Assembly (NCBI GenBank): GCA_025458525.1
Contig: JALOSF010000041.1
Location: forward strand, 1-38,999
Reading direction: 5' to 3'
From: Cypionkella sp.
Lineage (GTDB): Bacteria; Pseudomonadota; Alphaproteobacteria; Rhodobacterales; Rhodobacteraceae
DNA length: 38,999 nt
Shown here: one piece after another, positions 32,932-38,999 of the stretch
Layout of the letters: each line of letters begins with the position of its first letter
Position numbering within the stretch: the first letter of the stretch is position 1
Made by a program: the position numbers and the translations under genes
Notes under the pieces: model-generated
What the model saw: the letters and a program-made list of their open reading frames with translations, nothing else
Databases searched by the model: none
What the model was told of the DNA's origin: nothing

Positions 32932-33735
32932 ATGACACCGCCCGAGATTGTTGACAGCCATTGCCACCTCGACTTTCCCGATTTCGAGGGCGAGTTGGAT
33001 CAGATCATCGCCCGCGCCCATGCCGCAGGCGTGCGCCGCATGGTGACGATCTGCACCCGGATGGAAAACGAACCAAAGGTCCGCGCGTTGGCAGAGGCGC
33101 ATGCGGGCGTGTTCTATGCCGCAGGCACCCATCCGATGCGCGCCGCCGAAGACCCGATGATCCGCGTGGAGCAATTGATCGCCTTCGCCCGGCACCCGAA
33201 ATTCGTGGGCATCGGCGAAACGGGGCTCGATTATCACTACACGGCCGAGTCGAAATCGGTGCAGCAGCACAGTCTGCGCCTGCACATCACGGCGGCGCAG
33301 GAAACCGGCCTGCCGCTGATCATCCACGCCCGCGACGCCGATGCCGATATGGCCGCGATCCTGACCGAAGGGTTCAAGGAACGCCCCTATTCTTGCGTGA
33401 TGCATTGCTTTTCCAGCGGCGCGGCGCTGGCGAAATCGGCGCTGGAGCTTGGGTTTTACCTGTCGATGTCGGGGATCGCGGCCTTTCCCAAAAGCCAAGA
33501 GTTGCGCGACATCTTTGCCGCAGCGCCCGTGGACCGCATCTTGCTTGAAACCGACAGCCCCTATCTGGCCCCGCCGCCGCATCGCGGGCGACGCAATGAA
33601 CCGGCCTACACCGCCTTCACCGCCAAGGTCGGCGCCACGCTTTACGGGATGACCGAGGCCGAATTTGCCGCGCAAACCACGGCGAATTTCGACCGGCTGT
33701 TCACACGCGCCGCAAGACCCGCACAGGCCGCATGA
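32932..33735 (+). CDS. TatD family metal-dependent DNase
   Basis: TIM-barrel metallo-hydrolase of 267 residues with 3'-5' exonuclease activity known in the family. Metal ligands are visible in DSHCHLDF, GETGLDYHY, IIHARDAD, MHCFSSG and ETDSPYLAPPPHRGRRNEP. The ATG at 32932 was chosen because GAGGTGAG lies upstream at a normal distance. A GTG at 32923 that overlaps the holB stop is in frame and would add three residues, but has no ribosome site. The next gene starts at the stop codon. Confidence 0.94.
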   Translation: MTPPEIVDSHCHLDFPDFEGELDQIIARAHAAGVRRMVTICTRMENEPKVRALAEAHAGVFYAAGTHPMRAAEDPMIRVEQLIAFARHPKFVGIGETGLDYHYTAESKSVQQHSLRLHITAAQETGLPLIIHARDADADMAAILTEGFKERPYSCVMHCFSSGAALAKSALELGFYLSMSGIAAFPKSQELRDIFAAAPVDRILLETDSPYLAPPPHRGRRNEPAYTAFTAKVGATLYGMTEAEFAAQTTANFDRLFTRAARPAQAA

Positions 33736-34541
33736 TGGCAAGTTTGCGCTTTACCATCCTGGGCTGCGGGTCTTCGGGCGGGGTGCCGCGCCTTGGGGCG
33801 CTGCGCCCCGATTGGGGCGCCTGCGATCCGGCCGAGCCAAGGAACCGCCGCACCCGCTGTTCGCTGCTGGTGGAGCGGATCGGCACAGAGGGGATCACCC
33901 GGGTGCTGATCGACACCACGCCCGATATGCACGCCCAGCTGTTGGCGGCGGGGGTCGGGGTGCTTGACGCCGTGGTCTATACCCATGCCCATGCCGACCA
34001 CACCCATGGCATCGATGATCTGCGTCAGGTGGTGTTCAACCTGCACCATCGCCTGGCGGTCTGGGCCGATGGCCCGACGCAGGATGCGCTGATCTCACGC
34101 TTTGGCTATGCCTTCGTGCAGCCCGCCGGCAGCCCCTATCCGCCGATCCTTGACCTGAACAGCATTGACGGCCCCTTCACCGTGACCGGCGCGGGGGGCG
34201 ACATCGGCCTGACGCCGTTCTTGTGCGATCACGGCAGCATGGATGCCTTGGGGTTCCGGATTGGCGATCTGGCCTATCTGCCCGATGCGGTGGCGATCCC
34301 CGAGGAACACTGGCCGCTGTTGTCGAACCTGTCGGTCTGGGTGGTGGACGCGCTGCGCCGCAAGCCGCACCCGACCCATGCCCATCTGGCGATGACGCTG
34401 GACTGGATCGCCCGCGCCGCCCCGCGCCGCGCCGTCCTGACCAACATGCATGTCGATCTGGATTACGCGACACTGTGCGCCGAACTGCCGCCTCACATCC
34501 GCCCGGCCCATGACGGAATGGTGATCGAGATCCCGGCATGA
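33735..34541 (+). CDS. PhnP-like metallo-beta-lactamase-fold hydrolase
   Basis: Cytoplasmic zinc hydrolase of 268 residues, of the type related to PhnP phosphoribosyl cyclic phosphodiesterase. The opening TILGCGSSGGVPR is a family mark, and the metal motif HxHxDH is HAHADH (residues 84-89). Further ligands are likely in LCDHGSMD and LTNMHVDLDY. The cysteines near residues 28 and 41 may hold a structural zinc as in PhnP. No phosphonate genes are nearby, so the true substrate is unknown. An ATG one codon earlier (33732) overlaps the tatD stop as ATGATG. The gene overlaps the next start in ATGA. Confidence 0.85.
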   Translation: MASLRFTILGCGSSGGVPRLGALRPDWGACDPAEPRNRRTRCSLLVERIGTEGITRVLIDTTPDMHAQLLAAGVGVLDAVVYTHAHADHTHGIDDLRQVVFNLHHRLAVWADGPTQDALISRFGYAFVQPAGSPYPPILDLNSIDGPFTVTGAGGDIGLTPFLCDHGSMDALGFRIGDLAYLPDAVAIPEEHWPLLSNLSVWVVDALRRKPHPTHAHLAMTLDWIARAAPRRAVLTNMHVDLDYATLCAELPPHIRPAHDGMVIEIPA

Positions 34542-35476
34542 GCGCCCTGCTGGATGTCATCCTGCCGGTTTTCATGGTGATCGGCTTTGGCTATGCGGCG
34601 GCGCGGCTGGGTCTGTTTTCCGACGCGGCGGTCGATGGGCTGATGCGGTTCGCGCAGAATTTCGCGGTGCCCTGCCTGCTGTTCAAGTCGATCGCCACGC
34701 TGGATCTTTCGGGCGCCTATGATGCGGGGCTGCTCTTGTCGTTTTACGCCGGGGCCTTCAGCGGCTTTGCCGTCTGCTTTCTGGGTGCGCGTCACGGGTT
34801 CAACCGGCCCTTGACCGACAGTGTTGCCATCGGCTTTGTCGGGCTGTTTTCCAACTCGCTGCTGCTGGGCCTGCCCATCACCGAACGCGCCTATGGCGCC
34901 GAGGCGTTGCAGGGCAATTTCGCCATCATCTCGATCCACTCGCCCCTGCTTTACGGCTTTGGCATCGCGCTGATGGAATGGGCGCGCACGCGCGGGCAAG
35001 GGCTGTCGCCCGCCGCCCTGTCGCGTCAGGTGGTGCGGGCAATCTTTTCCCAGCCTCTGGTGATCGGCATCACCATCGGCTTTGCGGTCAACCTGTCCAA
35101 CCTGCCGCTGCCCGGCGCGTTCTGGGGCGGCGTCGATCTGATGACCCGGGCCGCCATTCCGGCGGCTCTGTTCGGCCTTGGCGGCGTGCTGTTGCGCTAC
35201 AAGCCCGAAGGCGACAAGGCCACCATCGCAATGGTCTGCGCCGCATCGCTTTTGGTGCATCCGGGCGTGACATGGGCCTTGGGCACGCTGGTCTTTGCGC
35301 TGGACACCGCGGCCTTGCGTTCGGCCGTTGTGACGGCGGCGATGGCGCCGGGGGTCAATGCCTATCTGTTCGCCCATGTCTATGGCGTGGGCAAACGGGT
35401 GGCGGCCTCCTCGGTCCTGATCGCCACCGCCCTGTCCATCGCCAGCGTCTGGATGTGGCTGGCCATCCTGCCCTAA
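34538..35476 (+). CDS. AEC family transporter (auxin efflux carrier-like)
   Basis: Inner membrane protein of 312 residues with about ten hydrophobic segments arranged as two similar halves, typical of the AEC family. Members export or import small carboxylates such as malate or malonate; the substrate here is unknown. The opening ILPVFMVIGFGYAAARLGLF and NFAVPCLLFKSIA are family marks, and GVNAYLFAHVYG is the conserved late segment. The start overlaps the PhnP-like gene stop in ATGA. Its stop overlaps that of the convergent permease in CTAA. Confidence 0.88.
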   Translation: MSALLDVILPVFMVIGFGYAAARLGLFSDAAVDGLMRFAQNFAVPCLLFKSIATLDLSGAYDAGLLLSFYAGAFSGFAVCFLGARHGFNRPLTDSVAIGFVGLFSNSLLLGLPITERAYGAEALQGNFAIISIHSPLLYGFGIALMEWARTRGQGLSPAALSRQVVRAIFSQPLVIGITIGFAVNLSNLPLPGAFWGGVDLMTRAAIPAALFGLGGVLLRYKPEGDKATIAMVCAASLLVHPGVTWALGTLVFALDTAALRSAVVTAAMAPGVNAYLFAHVYGVGKRVAASSVLIATALSIASVWMWLAILP

Positions 35477-36426
35477 TGCGGCGTCACCCCGCGCAGCCGC
35501 TCGGACCGCCGCCGCAAGATCTCCAGCGTCGCCAGAAGCGCGATCGAGATCACCACAAGGATCGTCGCCACCGCAAGGATCGCCGGGCTGATCTGTTCGC
35601 GGATGCCGTTCCACATCTGGCGCGGGATGGTCTGCTGGTCATGCGCCGCCACGAACAGCACCACCACCACCTCGTCAAACGAGGTGACAAAGGCAAACAG
35701 CGCGCCCGAAATGACACCGGGCAGGATAAGCGGCATCGTCACCTTGAAAAACGTGGTGGTGGGTGGCGCGCCAAGGCTGGCCGCGGCCCGGTTGAGCGAC
35801 TGATCGAAGCCGATCAGCGTGGCCGTGACGGTGATGATGACAAAGGGAATGCCCAGCGTTGCATGGGCCAGCACCACCCCCACATAGCTGCTGGTCAGCC
35901 GTCCGCAATACTGCGACAGCCCGGTCCAGCCGATCAGGGCGCAAGGACTTGAATAGAAAAAGAACAGACCCGTCGCGGTGATGATGATCGGCACGATCAT
36001 CGGGGAAATCAGGATCGCCATGATCAGCCGCCGATACGGCATTTCCGGACGCGACAGCCCCAGCGCGGCAATCGTGCCCAGAACCGTGGCCACCACTGTC
36101 GCAAAAACCCCGATGATGACCGAGTTTTTCGCGGCATTGACCCAGGCGGATTCGGTCCAGACCCGCCCCCACCATGCCGCGTCGCGCGGGACATCCGTGG
36201 GCAGCGACGGCTGGGTCAGCAACAGGTCATACCACCGCAGCGAATAGCCCGACGGATCGAAGGTCAGCATCTTTTCGGTGAAGGTGAAGTAAGGTTCCGC
36301 ATTGAACGACAGCGGGATCACGATCAGGATCGGGGCGATCAGGAACAGGAAAATCAGGGCGCAGATCACCAGATAGATGTAATGCCACAGCTTTTCCAAG
36401 GGCGATGCGTAAACGGGAAGTGCCAT
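35473..36426 (-). CDS. ABC transporter permease, PotC-like
   Basis: Inner membrane permease of 317 residues from a spermidine/putrescine-type ABC importer. Six hydrophobic segments are seen. The cytoplasmic EAA loop is present as NRAAASLGAPPTTTFFKVTMPLILPG, which contacts the ATPase. A periplasmic stretch after the first segment (about residues 55-95) is longer than in E. coli PotC. The ATG at 36426 is the first in frame. It is the last gene of the transport unit, 15 bases after the PotB-like gene. The substrate (polyamine, opine or amino acid derivative) cannot be read from the sequence. Confidence 0.9.
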   Translation of the reverse strand: MALPVYASPLEKLWHYIYLVICALIFLFLIAPILIVIPLSFNAEPYFTFTEKMLTFDPSGYSLRWYDLLLTQPSLPTDVPRDAAWWGRVWTESAWVNAAKNSVIIGVFATVVATVLGTIAALGLSRPEMPYRRLIMAILISPMIVPIIITATGLFFFYSSPCALIGWTGLSQYCGRLTSSYVGVVLAHATLGIPFVIITVTATLIGFDQSLNRAAASLGAPPTTTFFKVTMPLILPGVISGALFAFVTSFDEVVVVLFVAAHDQQTIPRQMWNGIREQISPAILAVATILVVISIALLATLEILRRRSERLRGVTPH

Positions 36427-36441
36427 GCCGGATGCCCTCGC

Positions 36442-37701
36442 CTAGCCGAGTTTCATGTTGTCGATGCCGACCAGCCGGTCATAGACCCAATAGAGCAGCA
36501 GCACCGCGCCAAGCAGCAAACCCGCCAGGGCTGCGGCCAGCGACCAGTTCAGACTGTCCTGCATGTGAAAGGCGATCAGGTTGGAAATCAGCTGCCCGCT
36601 TGCCCCCCCGACCAGCGCCGGCGTGATGTAATAGCCCACCGCAAGGATGAACACCAAAAGCGCCCCGGCCCCGACCCCGGGCAGGGTTTGCGGCAGATAG
36701 ACCCGACGAAACGCGGTCCAGCTGGTCGCGCCAAGGCTGCGCGCGGCCCGCACATAGGATGGCGGGATCGGTCGCATCACCGAATAAAGCGGCAGGATCA
36801 TGAAGGGCAACAGGATATGCGTCATCGCTATGATCGTGCCGATCTGGTTGTAGATCAGCTCCAGCCTGCCCTCCTCGGCCACCACGCCCGCCGCAACCAG
36901 CGTGTTGTTGACCACGCCCTGCTGCTGAAGCAGCACCATCCAGCTTGTGGTGCGCACCAGAAGCGAGGTCCAGAACGGCAAAAGCACAAGGATCATCAGA
37001 AGGTTGGACCAGCGCATCGGCAGCGTCGCCAGCAGATGGGCCACCGGAAACCCCAGCACAAGGCAGGTCAGCGTGATCAGCCCGGCCAGCAGAAAGGTCT
37101 TCAGAAACAGGCTGACATAGATCTGGCGATCTTCGGGCATGGCGACGACGCGGCCCTCGACATCGCGCGTCATGTCCAGCGCGGCCAGAAAGAAATTCAG
37201 GCTATAGGCATCCGACACCTGTCGCATCGTGCTCCACAGCACCGGATCGGCCCATTTGTCATCCGCCGCCAGCACCGCCTCGCGGTAAGGTGGCTCGAAC
37301 CGGGCGGCCTTGCGCGCGGTCGAGGTGAACAGCGACCGGGTTCCAGACAAGTCGTAATTCACGCGGGTGCCGACCGTGCCGATGGTCTTGGCCTCCGACG
37401 CATCGCGAAGGTCAAGTGCCAGCGCCTCCCAAGCCGCCTCATCGGGTGCGGTGCCGGGGGGCGTATCGGCAAACCATTGGGTCAAGCGCGGCATGTTGTC
37501 GGAAAAGCCGGGGTTGTAGATCGCCTGATGCATCAATTGCCCGATCGGCACGATGAAGGTGATGACGATGAACGCCAGCAGCGGCAGCACCAGCAGAAAG
37601 GCACGTCGCTTTGCGCGCTGCTGGGCCGAGGCGAGGGCGGCCCGCAAGGGGCGGCCATCGCTGGTGGTAAGCGCGGCAGCGGGTGCAGAGATATCAGCCA
37701 T
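36442..37701 (-). CDS. ABC transporter permease, PotB-like, with a long periplasmic insert
   Basis: Inner membrane permease of 419 residues, about 130 longer than E. coli PotB. The first membrane segment (about 34-55) is followed by about 140 mostly polar residues before the second (about 197-218), so an extra periplasmic domain is likely. The EAA loop is RAARSLGATSWTAFRRVYLPQTLPG. GAGGGGG lies just before the ATG at 37701; the in-frame extension to 37725 was rejected. It follows the binding-protein gene after a stem-loop, and probably pairs with the PotC-like permease. Confidence 0.88.
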   Translation of the reverse strand: MADISAPAAALTTSDGRPLRAALASAQQRAKRRAFLLVLPLLAFIVITFIVPIGQLMHQAIYNPGFSDNMPRLTQWFADTPPGTAPDEAAWEALALDLRDASEAKTIGTVGTRVNYDLSGTRSLFTSTARKAARFEPPYREAVLAADDKWADPVLWSTMRQVSDAYSLNFFLAALDMTRDVEGRVVAMPEDRQIYVSLFLKTFLLAGLITLTCLVLGFPVAHLLATLPMRWSNLLMILVLLPFWTSLLVRTTSWMVLLQQQGVVNNTLVAAGVVAEEGRLELIYNQIGTIIAMTHILLPFMILPLYSVMRPIPPSYVRAARSLGATSWTAFRRVYLPQTLPGVGAGALLVFILAVGYYITPALVGGASGQLISNLIAFHMQDSLNWSLAAALAGLLLGAVLLLYWVYDRLVGIDNMKLG

Positions 37702-37723
37702 GAACGCCCCCTCGTGGCAGAGC

Positions 37724-37756
37724 AAAGCGGGGCGGCGGATCGCTCGCCGCCCCGTT
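37724..37756 (-). terminator. Stem-loop between binding protein and permease genes
   Basis: CGGGGCGGCG (37728-37737) and CGCCGCCCCG (37745-37754) pair perfectly over 10 bp with a 7-base loop, 8 bases after the binding protein stop. CTTTG follows on the minus strand. Such hairpins often stabilise binding-protein mRNA and reduce read-through into permease genes. Confidence 0.55.
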
Positions 37757-37761
37757 CCGTC

Positions 37762-38838
37762 TCAGTTTGCGGCAAGCCAGGCGTTGAACCGTTCGTTCAA
37801 CTCGGTGTCGCGGTCCACCCAGAACTCGTAAGACGACGGCAGCGCATTGGTCAGGTTCGCGGCCGCGGTCGGCATGAAGGGCCCCATTTCGGTCTTGCCG
37901 TCCTGGAACAGCCCGACCAAGGGCCCCGAGGATTTGCGCGCGGGGCCGTAAGAGATCCACTTCGCCTGATCGGCAAGCGCCTGCGTCGTGGAGGCAAAGG
38001 CGATGAACTGGCGTGCAAGCTCGGGGTTGGGCGCGCCCTTGGGGATGGCAAAGCCTTCGTATTCATAGACCTGACCGTCGAACACGGTCTGGAACGGCTT
38101 GCCTTCGGTCACGGCGGCGGCAAAGATCCGCCCGTTATAGGCGGTGGTCAGGGCCACTTCGCCATCGGCGAGCAGTTGCGGCGGCTGCGCACCGGCCTCC
38201 CACCAGACGACGTCATTCTTGATCTTGTCCATCACGGCAAAGGCGCGGTCCACGCCTTCGGGCGTTTCCAGCACGCTGTAAACCTCGGCCGCCGGCACGC
38301 CATCGGCCATCAGCGCCATTTCCAGATTGGCCTTGGCGCCCTTGCGCATGCCGCGCTTGCCGGGGAATTTCTCCAGATCGAAGAAGTCGGCAGCGGTCGA
38401 GGGGGCCTCGCCGGTGAATTTGCTGGTGTCATAGGCGTAGACGTTCGACCAGATGTCGGTCGAGACGGCGCATTCGGTCACGGCGCCGGCGAGGAAGTCT
38501 TCGGCGGCGGGGGTGCCGTCGGCACCGGCCGGGAGGGCGGCGATGTCGATGGGTTCAAGCATGCCTTCGTCGCAGAGGCGGATCGCATCGGCATATTCGA
38601 TGGAGGCCACGTCGATGGTGACGTTGCCCGCTTCGACCATCGCCTTGATCGGGGTGGCCGGGTTGTCGCTGTCCACCATCTTGGCGGGGAAGCCCGTGGC
38701 TGCCGACCACGGCTTCACATGCGCTTCGGTCTGGGCTTCGCCATAGGCGCCGCCCCAGGACATCACCGTCAGTTCCTGCGCGCTTGCCGAAACGGCAAAG
38801 CCCGTCAGGGCGGTGGTGAGGATCAGGATTTTCTTCAT
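37762..38838 (-). CDS. Extracellular solute-binding protein (PotD/family 1-like)
   Basis: Periplasmic binding protein of 358 residues. The signal peptide MKKILILTTALTGFAVSASA ends before QELTVMSWGGAYGEA, a start typical of spermidine/putrescine-type binding proteins. YAYDTSKF, TAADFFDLEKFPGKRG and the hinge-type block FAIPKGAPNPELARQFIAF are further family marks. The ATG at 38838 was chosen because GGGAG lies about 10 bases upstream and it opens into the signal peptide; the in-frame extension to 38937 was rejected. It is encoded between the ATPase and the two permeases. Confidence 0.92.
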   Translation of the reverse strand: MKKILILTTALTGFAVSASAQELTVMSWGGAYGEAQTEAHVKPWSAATGFPAKMVDSDNPATPIKAMVEAGNVTIDVASIEYADAIRLCDEGMLEPIDIAALPAGADGTPAAEDFLAGAVTECAVSTDIWSNVYAYDTSKFTGEAPSTAADFFDLEKFPGKRGMRKGAKANLEMALMADGVPAAEVYSVLETPEGVDRAFAVMDKIKNDVVWWEAGAQPPQLLADGEVALTTAYNGRIFAAAVTEGKPFQTVFDGQVYEYEGFAIPKGAPNPELARQFIAFASTTQALADQAKWISYGPARKSSGPLVGLFQDGKTEMGPFMPTAAANLTNALPSSYEFWVDRDTELNERFNAWLAAN

Positions 38839-38884
38839 CTTTTGTAAGCTCCCATGTTGAACAGAACTGCTCTGTTGTGATTGG

Positions 38885-38904
38885 CCCCGCCCTTGCGGGC
38901 GGGG
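38885..38904. other. GC stem-loop between ATPase and binding protein genes
   Basis: CCCCGCCC (38885-38892) and GGGCGGGG (38897-38904) form a perfect 8-bp stem with a 4-base loop, 7 bases after the ATPase stop at 38912. No T run follows on the minus strand, so it is probably an attenuating or stabilising hairpin. Confidence 0.45.
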
Positions 38905-38911
38905 CGGGTTG

Positions 38912-38999
38912 TCAGACCGGGTCGAGGGCGCGCGCATCCTGCGGGGCCCAGCCGATCTTGATCTTTTCGCCGGGGGTCAGCATGCGCTGGCCCAGCGTG
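38912..38999 (-). CDS. ABC transporter ATP-binding protein (PotA-like), C-terminal end only
   Basis: Only the last 29 codons lie in the window; the gene continues beyond base 38999. The visible end reads LTPGEKIKIGWAPQDARALD and then stops, which fits the C-terminal TOBE domain of PotA-type ATPases (the G-E-x-V-x-x-x-W pattern). It would energise the importer formed with the binding protein and two permeases downstream on the same strand. The call rests on this short piece and on the gene context. Confidence 0.7.
   Translation of the reverse strand, partial: TLGQRMLTPGEKIKIGWAPQDARALDPV

Noticed and set aside
36382..38847. An 821-codon + strand open frame across the ABC transporter genes
   Set aside because: It spans three real minus-strand genes and their intergenic hairpins, has low-complexity His/Gln/Gly content and no known domain.

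Overview
The window looks like a chromosomal core region of an alphaproteobacterium of the order Rhodobacterales (Rhodobacteraceae type). The signs are high G+C, AAGGAG-type ribosome binding sites, a SAM/SAH riboswitch in front of metK (a class described from Rhodobacterales), a class II AroA, and the linkage groups aroA-cmk-rpsA-ihfB-lapA-trpF-trpB and phoH-ybeY-corC-lnt-metK-trmB. No phage, insertion sequence, CRISPR array or secretion cluster was seen, and no stretch longer than 300 bases lacks a gene.

Layout. 1-3943: the 3' part of priA converges on ileS. 4162-6231 (+): a class A flavin monooxygenase, a DUF2237 protein and a group III truncated haemoglobin. 6228-7937 (-): two secreted PepSY-like proteins with Asp-rich tails, followed by a membrane-anchored LuxR-type regulator. 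8184-16844 (-): aroA, cmk, a nitroreductase, rpsA, ihfB, lapA, trpF and trpB, with a + strand DUF4394 gene set between trpF and trpB. 16943-18007 (+): a Tat-type metallo-beta-lactamase-fold protein. 18004-27764 (-): miaB, an OmpA protein and a lipoprotein partner, phoH, ybeY, corC, lnt, riboswitch-controlled metK, a DUF1353 lipoprotein and trmB. 27918-28787 (+): a glycosyltransferase-like protein, then tRNA-Ser(UGA) (-). 29128-35476 (+): a compact run SPOR lipoprotein, D,D-carboxypeptidase, tmk, holB, tatD, a PhnP-like hydrolase and an AEC transporter. 35473-38999 (-): a spermidine/putrescine-type ABC transporter (two permeases, binding protein, end of the ATPase).

How the genes work together. 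Most are housekeeping: replication restart and clamp loading (priA, holB, tmk), translation and tRNA/rRNA maturation (ileS, rpsA, trmB, miaB, ybeY, tRNA-Ser), aromatic amino acid synthesis (aroA, trpF, trpB), SAM supply (metK) and envelope upkeep (lnt, corC, OmpA, carboxypeptidase, SPOR protein). The accessory pieces are the Asp-rich PepSY pair with its membrane regulator, the DUF4394 gene, and the OmpA/lipoprotein pair that share a 31-residue Cys-Trp module.

The strongest anomaly is in rpsA. A perfect 34-bp tandem duplication (13028-13095) shifts the frame inside the third S1 domain; removing one copy restores a 560-residue S1. Because S1 is normally essential, this is either an assembly or sample artefact or a real and unusual split S1. 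I found no clear case for a wholly new multi-gene system. The best candidates for undescribed biology are the Asp-rich PepSY/LuxR cassette and the shared module of the OmpA/lipoprotein pair.
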